DNA of 54,917 nt from a bacterium (GTDB lineage: Bacteria > Pseudomonadota > Alphaproteobacteria > Rs-D84), in assembly GCA_014803525.1 (NCBI GenBank), contig JAAVBP010000004.1, positions 1 through 54,917 of the forward strand, in the 5' to 3' direction. Both the position numbers and the translations under genes were made by a program. The notes beneath the pieces are model-generated. The model ran no database searches. It was not told the DNA's origin and saw nothing but the letters and a program-made list of their open reading frames with translations. Shown here one piece after another: positions 6,312-14,689 of the stretch (position 1 is the first letter of the stretch; each line of letters starts with the position of its first letter).

Positions 6312-7430
6312 TTACATTCTCATCGGCATCAGGATGAATAATGCATCTGTATTCTTGTCCGTAGACTTTATGATTGTCGGGGACAACGGATCCTGCATCT
6401 CCATTTGGAATTTTTCACCTTCTACCTGGCCGGCAACATCCAACAAGAACTTTACATTAAACGTAACCGTAAATGACGAGTCACTGTTGTATTCAATATC
6501 CAATTCCTGGGTCGCGGTACCGGCATCCGGACTGGACGCATTCACAACCAATTTGTTCATGGAATAAGTCAACTGAACAGACTTGGTTTTATCAACACTG
6601 GCGACTGAAACCAGGTCAACTGCATTTACAAACTGCTTTCTGTCCAAGATTGCAATCTTGTCATTACCCTTTGGTATTACAACACGATAATTCGGGTATT
6701 GGGCATCAACAAGTTTTGATGTCAATGTTGCAGAACCAACGGTAAAGCGCGCCTTGGTATCCGACAATTCAACCGTTACATCATCAACATTTGCATCTTC
6801 TAACAATTTTGATAATTCGCCAATAACGCGACGCGGCAGAATAACCGCGGGCATTTCCGCGCTGCCCTCTGGGGCGGGCATTGCGCACAGGGCCATACGC
6901 TGGGCATCGGTCGCAACCGCGGTCAGCATTTTTTCCTTGCCTTCGTCAGATATGTGGAAATAAATCCCCCCCAGATGATAGCGAACATCATCTGTTGGGA
7001 TTGCAAATTTCGTCTGATTGATCAGATGCGCCAGATCACCCGTTGTCATCTGGAATTTTGTGGTCAGATTACTGCCAGCCATGGCCGGGAAATTTTCCGC
7101 CGGCAATGTCGGCAAACGGAATATCGCACGACCACTGGATACGACCAACTGGTCCCCACTCTGCTTAAAATTAATTTCCGCATCGTCCGGCAATTTACGA
7201 ACAATATCATACAGCATCTGGACCGGAACCGTCGTTTTACCACCCAGCGTGATATCCGCCGCCACATGTTCAACCAATTCCAAGTCAACATTTGTCGCGG
7301 ACAGAATTAAATCATCCGCCACCTCTAGCTTAACATTCATCAATATCGGCAGGGTTGCACGCTTTTCCACAATGGACTGCATATGCCCCAGCGCACGTAT
7401 CAAAACCTGACGAAATACCGAAAATTCCAT
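6312..7430 (-). CDS. dnaN: DNA polymerase III beta sliding clamp
   Basis: 372 residues, normal length. It starts MEFSVFRQVLIRALGHMQSI and ends with the conserved MPMRM tail that forms part of the client-binding cleft. Three repeated clamp domains are recognisable (first ending near residue 120, second near 250). It tethers polymerase III to DNA as a ring dimer. It is not next to dnaA, which lies 13 kb away, so the classic dnaA-dnaN order is not kept. A TTGCAC/TAAACT promoter candidate lies upstream around 7485-7515. Confidence 0.95.
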   Translation of the reverse strand: MEFSVFRQVLIRALGHMQSIVEKRATLPILMNVKLEVADDLILSATNVDLELVEHVAADITLGGKTTVPVQMLYDIVRKLPDDAEINFKQSGDQLVVSSGRAIFRLPTLPAENFPAMAGSNLTTKFQMTTGDLAHLINQTKFAIPTDDVRYHLGGIYFHISDEGKEKMLTAVATDAQRMALCAMPAPEGSAEMPAVILPRRVIGELSKLLEDANVDDVTVELSDTKARFTVGSATLTSKLVDAQYPNYRVVIPKGNDKIAILDRKQFVNAVDLVSVASVDKTKSVQLTYSMNKLVVNASSPDAGTATQELDIEYNSDSSFTVTFNVKFLLDVAGQVEGEKFQMEMQDPLSPTIIKSTDKNTDALFILMPMRM

Positions 7431-7531
7431 TTATGTGCTCCTGTTAATTAATTAAAGATGCCTACATTCTTGTACACTAGTTTACCAAAAAACCCCGATT
7501 CGGTGCAAGACCAAAACGCGACAAAATAGGA

Positions 7532-7556
7532 ATAAAAGAGCCCCAATCGGGGCCCC
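7532..7556 (-). terminator. Terminator after the diadenylate cyclase gene
   Basis: A GCCCC/GGGGC stem with an AATC loop and a short U-run (7537-7534) on the minus strand. It closes the four-gene run that begins at 11916. Confidence 0.65.
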
Positions 7557-7579
7557 AGGCATAAACAGATCAGAAAACA

Positions 7580-8356
7580 TTATTTATTCAATACTTTTTC
7601 CAGTTTTGAACGTAATTTCTTTCTGTCGTCATATTTGGTAAATTTACCCTTTTCTGCGATTGATATATCACCAGATTCTTCGGATACGATCAAAACCGTT
7701 GCACCAGACTGTTCCGACATCCCCAGTGCCGCACGATGACGCGTACCATATTTCCAATTCAAATTATTCTGGGACAGCGGCAATATACCACCAGCATATG
7801 CGATACGATCGTTTTGAATTATCACCGCACCATCATGCAACGGCGTTTTGTTAAAGAATATGGTTAATAACAATTCACTGGATATACGCGCATCAATCTC
7901 GACACCTTTCTTTTCAATGACGCTTTCGTCCAACATACTTGGGAACACGATTAATGCACCTGTATGTTTTGCAGACATATATTCAACTGCGGACACAATC
8001 GCATCCAGTGAACGCGTATCGTTTTGCACAACACCACCACGACGAAACATGCGCGTCCAACCCTCAACATTGCCCAATAATGCCATAAATTTACGCAATT
8101 CCGGCTGAAATATAACAATCAAACCCAAAGACAGGAATAATGCCGTCCAATGCAAGAACCCGCCCAATAAATCCAGATGCGCCCAAGACATCACAAAACT
8201 GGCCACCCACAGTGCCGCCAATCCCAACAGCCCACGCACAAGTTTTTCAGATTGGGTATTCTGAATAAAACTTCTATAAAATAAAAACACCATTACCGCG
8301 ATAATTGCAATCTGCAACAATCCAACCCAGTTAAAAACCAACCATTGCCATACCAT
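7580..8356 (-). CDS. cdaA: CdaA-type diadenylate cyclase (c-di-AMP synthase)
   Basis: 258 residues with the CdaA/DacA plan: three N-terminal membrane helices (about 8-28, 38-56 and 66-84), a short linker and a cytosolic DAC domain. Both catalytic signatures are intact: DGA at 175-177 (LHDGAVII) and RHR at 206-208 (GTRHRAALG), followed by SEQSGATVLIVSEE. The reaction joins two ATP into cyclic di-AMP. In Firmicutes cdaA is followed by cdaR and glmM; here it is the last gene of a run with an AsmA-like gene 24 bp upstream and no cdaR. c-di-AMP synthases are rarely reported in Alphaproteobacteria. A candidate degrading enzyme is encoded at 48758-49708. Confidence 0.92.
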   Translation of the reverse strand: MVWQWLVFNWVGLLQIAIIAVMVFLFYRSFIQNTQSEKLVRGLLGLAALWVASFVMSWAHLDLLGGFLHWTALFLSLGLIVIFQPELRKFMALLGNVEGWTRMFRRGGVVQNDTRSLDAIVSAVEYMSAKHTGALIVFPSMLDESVIEKKGVEIDARISSELLLTIFFNKTPLHDGAVIIQNDRIAYAGGILPLSQNNLNWKYGTRHRAALGMSEQSGATVLIVSEESGDISIAEKGKFTKYDDRKKLRSKLEKVLNK

Positions 8357-8380
8357 TTTTCTGCTCCTTTTTTTTGTTTT

Positions 8381-10465
8381 TTATTTATCTAAAACTGACT
8401 TTATTAACTCACCAATTGGTTCGGACATCCATTCCGGATCACCACGCCGTGCGGGCGCACCACGCAACATCGCCGTATCACATGGTGTATCATCCGCCAG
8501 CCAATTTTCCAACAAATCGCCTGCCAACAACCCGATACCGGCCCCGGCTGCCAAACTGATACCGCCCGTAAACGGCGCCAACAACAGACCAATTCCTGTG
8601 GCGGACACAACCTTGCCTGCAACCGCCGCACCACTTATTTTTATATCAGGTTCTGCCAAATTTCCAGTAATTTCTATCGAATTCATAACATTTCCTGTCA
8701 ATGACAGCTTCAATCCACGCACCGGAACCGTTGTTAATGCCAGATGAATGGTTTCATTTCCCAAATCCAAACTGCCCGCCAGGCGCAAATTTATTGCATT
8801 AGTTTCCACCGCAACACCATTTTCTGTTTCAATAAGCCCATCGCGAACCTTTACAGAAATCGTGGCACACGAAATCTTGATTTGATTATACTTTTTTTCA
8901 CTGCGGAATAAATCCTGGATACTGTGACGCAAACTGGTCAGGAAGTCCGTCCCATACATATTTGCAACCAATGCAGAATGCGCATACCCGGACCCGGTTG
9001 AATAAATCTGAACAGGACCTGTCGCGGTACGCATTAATTCATGCAAATCGGAACCGCGCCCCCGCAGATAGAAACGCAATCCAACCGGTAAATTTGATAT
9101 CAGATCTGGTGCATTAACCTGATCTAAAATCTTACCAACAACAATATCATTGCCCATACCCGCAGCAATAACATCCAGTGTTCCATCCGACGCAATTTCT
9201 ATGTCTGCGGCAACGGCAACCTCGCCACCGGCAATACCGGTCTGGGCATCCAGACGTGCATCACCATCACGCACCTTTAACCGCACATTAACATCCGTTA
9301 AAACCAAATCACGATATACATCCAGATGATCTATATCCAGACGCAGATTCATATCGTATTTCAAGAATTCTTTACCAAACAGCGGAATATCATGAAACAC
9401 ATTCAGTTCGCGGTTCGGACGCGCCTTGTGTTTAGAATAATACAGTTCTGGGAATAATTGCATCAGACTTATATGGCGCGATTCCAGCGTAAGATTAAAT
9501 GTCGGCTTTTTCTTGCCCCAATCATAATCCCCCAACAAATGCAATTCCGTATCACGCACAACAAACGTTGATTTGGTTATCACGATCTTGGTGTCGGACA
9601 TTTCCCCGTTTAAATCCAAATGCAACGATGGTACCGCCGTCAGGTCAATGCCAAATATCACCCCCAATGCGGCCACATCCGGGATATCGCCACTGATAGA
9701 AAATTTGGTTGGCATATAATTGTCACCATCCAGTGACACATTTGCAATTAACGCATCCCCGCCGGTTGATATCGCCACACGCACCGGATAGACATTATGC
9801 GCATCATCATACGGTGCATATGACACAATAAATGGATACACCTTGTCTTCTGGCTTGATCCATCCCGCGTATTCACGTGTATCATCACGTGGAACATATC
9901 GAATCTGTAATCCCGCCAATGAATACGTTGCATCGAAAATATGGGCTGTTAAATTTTTTATCTCTATCCCGCCCAGTCCCGGATCTGCAAACGGATACGC
10001 CGGATGAATCAGGGCGTCTATTACATTATCATCAGGGTCTGCTGTGTCTTTGTCATCAACACGCTGCATTATAGAATATTCGCCGGCGGCATTTTTTTCT
10101 ATGGCAACAGACGCATCTTTTATTTTGATATTTTTTATTGTGGGCCGATCCTGCATCAGGGATATCAAATCCAATGTCACATCAATTGTTTCCGCACTGA
10201 ACGCATATTCATTTTTTGCCCACTGGGCATTTCGGATATGCACCTGGTGCAATTGAATCTGGGGGCGCAGGGAAAATTTCCACGACACAGCCCCCTGGAT
10301 TTCAACATCCATTCCCGTTGCATCACGCAAAATATGTAAAATATTACCACGCAGTGTTTCCAGATTCACCTGACTTAATGCGATAACCAGCGCAACAACC
10401 ATCCCCATAAAAAATACCGAGACAATTCGTGCAATTGTAAAAAATAGATTTTTCTTAAAAATCAT
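8381..10465 (-). CDS. AsmA family envelope protein
   Basis: 694 residues. One N-terminal membrane anchor (about 10-31) is followed by a long, beta-rich periplasmic region typical of AsmA/YhdP-like proteins, which bridge the inner and outer membranes and have been linked to phospholipid transport. The C-terminal AsmA segment has the usual LRLAGSLDLGNETIHLAL-type stretch followed by a Gly/Ala-rich tail (GIGLLLAPFTGGISLAAG) that may be a second hydrophobic segment. Its start overlaps the end of the pseudouridine synthase gene by 11 bp. The pairing with cdaA raises a link between envelope state and c-di-AMP, which is only inference. Confidence 0.85.
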   Translation of the reverse strand: MIFKKNLFFTIARIVSVFFMGMVVALVIALSQVNLETLRGNILHILRDATGMDVEIQGAVSWKFSLRPQIQLHQVHIRNAQWAKNEYAFSAETIDVTLDLISLMQDRPTIKNIKIKDASVAIEKNAAGEYSIMQRVDDKDTADPDDNVIDALIHPAYPFADPGLGGIEIKNLTAHIFDATYSLAGLQIRYVPRDDTREYAGWIKPEDKVYPFIVSYAPYDDAHNVYPVRVAISTGGDALIANVSLDGDNYMPTKFSISGDIPDVAALGVIFGIDLTAVPSLHLDLNGEMSDTKIVITKSTFVVRDTELHLLGDYDWGKKKPTFNLTLESRHISLMQLFPELYYSKHKARPNRELNVFHDIPLFGKEFLKYDMNLRLDIDHLDVYRDLVLTDVNVRLKVRDGDARLDAQTGIAGGEVAVAADIEIASDGTLDVIAAGMGNDIVVGKILDQVNAPDLISNLPVGLRFYLRGRGSDLHELMRTATGPVQIYSTGSGYAHSALVANMYGTDFLTSLRHSIQDLFRSEKKYNQIKISCATISVKVRDGLIETENGVAVETNAINLRLAGSLDLGNETIHLALTTVPVRGLKLSLTGNVMNSIEITGNLAEPDIKISGAAVAGKVVSATGIGLLLAPFTGGISLAAGAGIGLLAGDLLENWLADDTPCDTAMLRGAPARRGDPEWMSEPIGELIKSVLDK

Positions 10466-11447
10466 TTTGCATATCTTTTGGCAATTTTAATTCCAGCAAT
10501 TGCACCACTGGCCGCATAAATTCCGGCATTTGGGCACGTAATGTTATCATACGCCCGGTGCGCGGATGTTGAAACGATATCTTATACGCGAACAAAAACA
10601 AATTCTTGGTTTCCAATATTGATTTTAACGCCGCATTATTACCATTGTGACGCGCCCCGTATAAATCATCACCCACAATTGGCGCATTCAAACATAATGC
10701 GCTATGTACACGCAGCTGGTGCGTACGGCCCGTTTTTGGCACGAACAAAACCCACGACAACACACCCGACGCGCGACCCAATACGGTATATTCCGTAACC
10801 GCACGTTGTGGACGCGCACCGGTTCCATCATTTTCGCGCATGGGCGTATCAAACACACGACCCTTTAACATATAATTATCAATTATACCGCTTTCCGATG
10901 GCACAACCCCATCCAACAGTGCCAAGTATTGTTTTTGTGCGGTTTTACCCTGGAACTGCTGCGCCAAGCGTTGCGCCGCCATCTGATTTTTCGCCACGAC
11001 CAAAACACCACTGGTTTCGCGATCCAGACGATGAACCAGTGATATTTTATCATATGGGAACAACGCCGCCGCCATTTTATCAATGGATTTTTTTATGCCC
11101 GTTCCACCCTGAACCGCCAAACCCGCAGGCTTGTTAAATACAACAATGTCATCATCATTATGAATTATGCAACAACGCAACGCTTCCAAATCGGCCAATG
11201 AAAAAACATCACCAGATTCCGTCTTTTTTTGCGCATGCGCATATCCGGCAATCGTTGGTGGAATTCTGATTGTGTCACCGGCGCGTAAAACTTCACCACC
11301 GGAAACACGCTTGGAATTCAGACGAATTTGCCCCCCACGGCACAGCTTGTAAAACTGCTTGGTCGGCATTGATGGATAATGCCGCACAAACCACCGGTGC
11401 AGGCGTGCACCCTCTTCTATTGAAGAAACAGTTGCAATTTCTGCCAT
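10455..11447 (-). CDS. RluC/RluD-type 23S rRNA pseudouridine synthase
   Basis: 330 residues. The N-terminal S4 RNA-binding domain (about 25-85, with LCRGGQIRLNSKRV) is followed by the RsuA/RluA catalytic domain. The catalytic aspartate is in HRLDRETSGVLVVAKN, and the later KTGRTHQLRVH block is present. This group converts specific uridines of 23S rRNA to pseudouridine. Exact specificity (RluC 955/2504/2580 or RluD 1911/1915/1917) cannot be settled from sequence; the S4 domain fits both. It lies 4 bp after the pilin stop and overlaps the asmA start. Confidence 0.88.
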   Translation of the reverse strand: MAEIATVSSIEEGARLHRWFVRHYPSMPTKQFYKLCRGGQIRLNSKRVSGGEVLRAGDTIRIPPTIAGYAHAQKKTESGDVFSLADLEALRCCIIHNDDDIVVFNKPAGLAVQGGTGIKKSIDKMAAALFPYDKISLVHRLDRETSGVLVVAKNQMAAQRLAQQFQGKTAQKQYLALLDGVVPSESGIIDNYMLKGRVFDTPMRENDGTGARPQRAVTEYTVLGRASGVLSWVLFVPKTGRTHQLRVHSALCLNAPIVGDDLYGARHNGNNAALKSILETKNLFLFAYKISFQHPRTGRMITLRAQMPEFMRPVVQLLELKLPKDMQNDF

Positions 11448-11451
11448 TGAT

Positions 11452-11916
11452 TTATTCGCCGTATGTTATATACACAGTATTTTTACCACCTGCATCGGAA
11501 CAATTACCCGTTGCACCGCCGTTCTTTCCACCCGACATCTGGTACCCAACCGAATCGGACCACGCCTTGGTCGTTAGGTATTTACAGTCACCCTCCGACA
11601 GGCCGCCAATTGATACAATAAACTGACGCGGATTGGACGGATCTACATACAGTTCATAGTTTCCGCCATACGGGTTTTTATTAGACACACCAATGGCACC
11701 AAATATTGTTGCATTGTTTATATGCGAAAAATCGTCATATTCGCCCAGCAACTGACGTACACCGGTCACAATTTGGATTACATCATCATTTACAGTACTG
11801 CGTTTTTGCGTGCGCATTGCGGTCGAAATCATGCCGATTGCACCGACCGTAATCACCCCCATAATTGCCAGCACCCCCAGCATTTCTATCATTGAACGTC
11901 CGGATTCCTGATTCAT
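11452..11916 (-). CDS. Type IV pilin-like protein
   Basis: 154 residues with a type IV prepilin N-terminus. A short leader MNQESG is followed by RSMIEMLGVLAIMGVITVG, which puts glutamate at +5 after the Gly cleavage site, then a hydrophobic helix for assembly in the inner membrane. The C-terminal globular part has two cysteines (EGDC and GNCSD) able to form the usual pilin disulfide loop. The secretin and TcpQ-like genes at 25.5-28.1 kb are of the type IVb class and could belong to the same machine. The ATG has GGGG upstream. First gene of the run ending in cdaA. Confidence 0.8.
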   Translation of the reverse strand: MNQESGRSMIEMLGVLAIMGVITVGAIGMISTAMRTQKRSTVNDDVIQIVTGVRQLLGEYDDFSHINNATIFGAIGVSNKNPYGGNYELYVDPSNPRQFIVSIGGLSEGDCKYLTTKAWSDSVGYQMSGGKNGGATGNCSDAGGKNTVYITYGE

Positions 11917-11968
11917 AGTATAATGCCCCTATTTGCTATTTGTTTTTTTGTATTATATCATATCTGAC

Positions 11969-13393
11969 ATGAATATTCAATTTGCAGATTTAATAGAAAA
12001 TAGTCCTGGGGCCCCTGGCGTCTATAAAATGTATGACGCGGACGGGACACTGTTGTACGTGGGCAAGGCAAAAAATCTGGCCAATCGTCTGCGCCAGTAT
12101 ATGGATATATCAAAACTGGAATTGCATAAACAGGTTATGCGCAGCCTGGTGTCAAAGGTTGAATGGGAAATTGTCCCAACCGAATCCGACGCACTGTTGC
12201 GCGAACAGGAATTAATCAAAACGCAAAAGCCGAAATATAACATCATGCTGACCGATGGAAAAATGTATCCGATGTTGGCATTGACGACCGGGGAATTTCC
12301 GCGCCTGTTAAAATTCCGGGGCAAGATATCACAGCGGCGCGACGTATACGGCCCATATCCATCGGTCGCGGCATTGAACGAAACGATCAAGACAATTCAA
12401 AAGGTATGCCAACTGCGCACATGCACCGATACGTTTATGCGCAATCGTGCACGCCCATGTCTGTTACATCAAATCGGCCGGTGCAGTGCACCATGCGTCA
12501 AGCCACAAAATGATTATGATGCGCGCGTGGCATTGGCACGCCGAATCCTGACCGGGGACAGTGAACCCATTGTCAAAGACCTGCGCATGGAAATGCAAAA
12601 ATATTCTGATAATTTGGACTTTGAATCGGCGGCAATCGCACGCGATAAAATCGCCGCATTAACACACACCGCAAATCGCGGTATGCGGCGCCCACATGCA
12701 CATAGCGCGAATTTCGACTGGGCCGGTGCGACGTCTGATTTGGAAAAATTATTGGGCATAAAAATAGATGCTGCGGGTGTATTTGATAACTCGCACCTGT
12801 TTGGAAAACATCCCGTTGGTGCAATGATTGCATTCGGCCCGAACGGATTTATAAAGTCATCATATCGACACTTTAAATTGAATGATATGTCGCGCGCCGG
12901 GAATGATATCGCAATGATGTCAGAATTTGTTGGACGCGCAATCGAACGCGGCCCAAAACTGGATTTGATCATTGTCGACGGCGGACGTGCACAATGGAAC
13001 ATCGCACATCGACGCGCACCAAACATTCCGGTCCTCGGCGTCACCAAGGGCGAGGTTCGCGATGGTGACGAACATTTCATTTTACCGGACGGATCCGAAT
13101 CATGGGACATTCCAAAAGATTCACGTCTGTTTTTATTACTGCGCGCCGTCCGAGACGAGGCACACCGTTTCGTCATCACATATCATCGCACCGTGCGTGC
13201 AAAAACTGTCACTGCATCCGTGCTGGATGATATCGAAGGAATCGGCCCCACACGTAAAAAGGCATTGATGCAACATTTTGGATCGGCACGCGCAGTATCA
13301 GACGCCGATCTGAACGCCCTGATGCGTGTGCCAGGATTGGGAAAAAATGCGGCCGAAAAAATATATGCATATTTCCATACAAACGTGGTATAA
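11969..13393 (+). CDS. uvrC: UvrC excinuclease subunit, short form
   Basis: 474 residues where UvrC is normally about 600. In order: GIY-YIG nuclease domain (about 10-90), the iron-sulfur cysteines C152, C164, C172 and C176, the UvrB-binding UVR motif (about 203-232), the RNase H-like nuclease with catalytic aspartate D273 (VFDNSH), further acids in AGNDIAMM and IIVDGG, the catalytic histidine in RDEAHRF, and the C-terminal helix-hairpin-helix pair. Only about 40 residues separate UVR from D273, against about 160 in E. coli. UvrC makes both incisions in nucleotide excision repair. There is no SD; the ATG at 11969 lies about nine bases after a TATATC, so the message may be nearly leaderless. 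Confidence 0.92.
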   Translation: MNIQFADLIENSPGAPGVYKMYDADGTLLYVGKAKNLANRLRQYMDISKLELHKQVMRSLVSKVEWEIVPTESDALLREQELIKTQKPKYNIMLTDGKMYPMLALTTGEFPRLLKFRGKISQRRDVYGPYPSVAALNETIKTIQKVCQLRTCTDTFMRNRARPCLLHQIGRCSAPCVKPQNDYDARVALARRILTGDSEPIVKDLRMEMQKYSDNLDFESAAIARDKIAALTHTANRGMRRPHAHSANFDWAGATSDLEKLLGIKIDAAGVFDNSHLFGKHPVGAMIAFGPNGFIKSSYRHFKLNDMSRAGNDIAMMSEFVGRAIERGPKLDLIIVDGGRAQWNIAHRRAPNIPVLGVTKGEVRDGDEHFILPDGSESWDIPKDSRLFLLLRAVRDEAHRFVITYHRTVRAKTVTASVLDDIEGIGPTRKKALMQHFGSARAVSDADLNALMRVPGLGKNAAEKIYAYFHTNVV

Positions 13394-13422
13394 TATAACT
13401 ATTAATACAAAGGAGAAAAAAC

Positions 13423-14025
13423 ATGAAACGTTTTGTAAACTTTTTATCCATTTTCCGCATTATTGCGGCATTTGCGGTAATCCCATGCCTGATGTTCCCG
13501 ATGTACTGGACGGCGTTTATACTGTTCGTATTGGCGGCACTGTCTGATTTTGCAGATGGTTTTCTGGCACGTAAATATAATGTATGCACCAAAATCGGTG
13601 GTGTAATGGATCACATTGGTGATAAATTATTGGTGGTAAATGCATTTATCATGCTGGCCATCATGATGCCGGTATGGTTTATCGTTATTCCAATTATTCT
13701 GATGATTGCACGTGAATTGTACATCAGTGGCCTGCGTGAATTTTTGGGCACCCAGAAAATTGAAATGCCGGTACCGCACGCACGCTTTTCATTGGGCAAG
13801 GTTAAAACCGCACTGCAGATGCTGTCCATTGCAATGTTCTTTTTGCTGTTTACAGTATCAACCCCGCTGGCGGCTGGAACAATCACCCGTACCCAGGTTA
13901 TAATTATGAACATTACATCCCAGGGCGGCATCATCGCCATATGGGCGGCGTTGGCGGCATCACTGTTAAGTGCGATCATGTACACACGCACATTCGCAGA
14001 AAAAATTAAAAAAATAAAGAAATAA
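13423..14025 (+). CDS. pgsA: CDP-diacylglycerol-glycerol-3-phosphate 3-phosphatidyltransferase
   Basis: 200 residues, an integral membrane enzyme with about five helices. The CDP-alcohol phosphatidyltransferase motif DG-x2-AR-x8-G-x3-D-x3-D is complete (DFADGFLARKYN then GGVMDHIGDKLL). It makes phosphatidylglycerol phosphate, the committed step to phosphatidylglycerol and cardiolipin. AAGGAG precedes the ATG. It follows uvrC by 29 bp; a uvrC-pgsA pairing is common in proteobacteria. A terminator follows at 14047-14069. Confidence 0.92.
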   Translation: MKRFVNFLSIFRIIAAFAVIPCLMFPMYWTAFILFVLAALSDFADGFLARKYNVCTKIGGVMDHIGDKLLVVNAFIMLAIMMPVWFIVIPIILMIARELYISGLREFLGTQKIEMPVPHARFSLGKVKTALQMLSIAMFFLLFTVSTPLAAGTITRTQVIIMNITSQGGIIAIWAALAASLLSAIMYTRTFAEKIKKIKK

Positions 14026-14030
14026 AAAAC

Positions 14031-14069
14031 GCGCTATGTGCATGAAATCCGGCGTTTGCCGGATTTTTT
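14031..14069 (+). terminator. Terminator of pgsA with the GCGCTATGTGCA motif
   Basis: The 12-mer GCGCTATGTGCA (14031-14042), directly after an A-run, is followed by an ATCCGGC/GCCGGAT stem (14047-14064) and a T-run. The same 12-mer, exact or with one change, sits behind the stop codons at 31882 and 32981. Confidence 0.75.
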
Positions 14070-14077
14070 ATTCTGAA

Positions 14078-14356
14078 TCAATCGCGTTTTTTTACCTTTC
14101 GAACAGAATCGCGGTGACGGCGATATCTTTTCTCCAGCACACGAACATGCATCATTTTGTATCCGGTTACAAAAAAATGCTCTAAGACCTCCGCCGGGAT
14201 TTTCTTAACCCCGCGTTCATATGCAACCAGTTCTTCCGGCATCACATACAGCAACGCCGCCGCATCATCCGTCGGCATATGACACACATGTCGTGCCTGG
14301 CGCATCATGGCACCAACGCGGCCGGCTGTTTCATCGATTGGTTTGCGTTTTTGCAT
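14078..14356 (-). CDS. Small XRE-like HTH protein
   Basis: 92 residues, full-length paralogue of the gene at 1-284. It begins MQKRKPIDETAGRVGAMM, has YERG near the middle and a basic tail (RYRRHRDSVRKVKKRD). The arrangement of helices around YERG-x2-KIPAEVLE resembles XRE-type helix-turn-helix domains. The start at 14356 follows AAGGAGG; a longer frame to 14419 would run into the leader RNA. It sits 24 bp downstream of the terminator of leader RNA copy 2, and is transcribed in the same direction. Its target is unknown; the repeated link with this RNA suggests one controls the other. Confidence 0.78.
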   Translation of the reverse strand: MQKRKPIDETAGRVGAMMRQARHVCHMPTDDAAALLYVMPEELVAYERGVKKIPAEVLEHFFVTGYKMMHVRVLEKRYRRHRDSVRKVKKRD

Positions 14357-14379
14357 CTTTTTCCTCCTTACTTTCGCAT

Positions 14380-14530
14380 AAAAAAAGCCCGCATTGACGA
14401 GATGCGGTTGGAGGCTCAAAACTATTTCGTCAATAGTGCCGCTTATTCATATATATCACAGCCCTCCAACCATGGTTGGAGCATTCGACGAACGAGGTTT
14501 TGAGACCTCGCACCGGGCGTCACCCAATGC
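14380..14530 (-). ncRNA. Structured leader RNA, copy 2
   Basis: About 150 nt on the minus strand. In transcript order: 5' hairpin GCATTGGG/CCCGGTGC; strand GGTCTCAAAAC (14507-14497); the palindrome CTCCAACC/GGTTGGAG; a hairpin GCTG/CGGC whose loop carries GATATATATGAATAA; a CTATT/AATAG hairpin; strand GTTTTGAGCC (14422-14413), complementary to the earlier GGTCTCAAAAC; free CCTCCAACC; terminator CCGCAT/ATGCGG with U-run at 14386-14380. The long-range helix here has A-U where copy 3 has G-C, a compensatory change. The central GGTTGGAG could pair with either CTCCAACC, giving two exclusive folds. Confidence 0.78.
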
Positions 14531-14536
14531 ACGTGT

Positions 14537-14565
14537 ATTATATCGGATTGTTTTCAAATTTGCAA
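14537..14565 (-). promoter_or_regulatory. Sigma-70-type promoter of leader RNA copy 2
   Basis: -35 TTGCAA (14565-14560), 17-nt spacer, -10 TATAAT (14542-14537). Together with the promoter of copy 1 it forms a nearly identical block of about 30 bp. Nothing else is seen in 14566-14650. Confidence 0.72.
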
Positions 14566-14653
14566 ATATTAACTGGATTGCCACGCCCTACGGGCTCGTA
14601 ATGGCGGTAAAAAAACAACTTTTTTCACTCTGTAACTATTTCTCTTTTTCACT

Positions 14654-14684
14654 AAAAAATCCCGCCAATCGGCGGGATTTTTTA
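14654..14684 (-). terminator. Terminator of dnaJ
   Basis: A TCCCGCC/GGCGGGA stem flanked by an A-run and a T-run; strong and symmetrical. Confidence 0.8.
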
Positions 14685-14689
14685 GTATA

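Noticed and set aside
12514..13179. 221-residue frame opposite uvrC
   Set aside because: Shadow frame of uvrC with no ribosome site.
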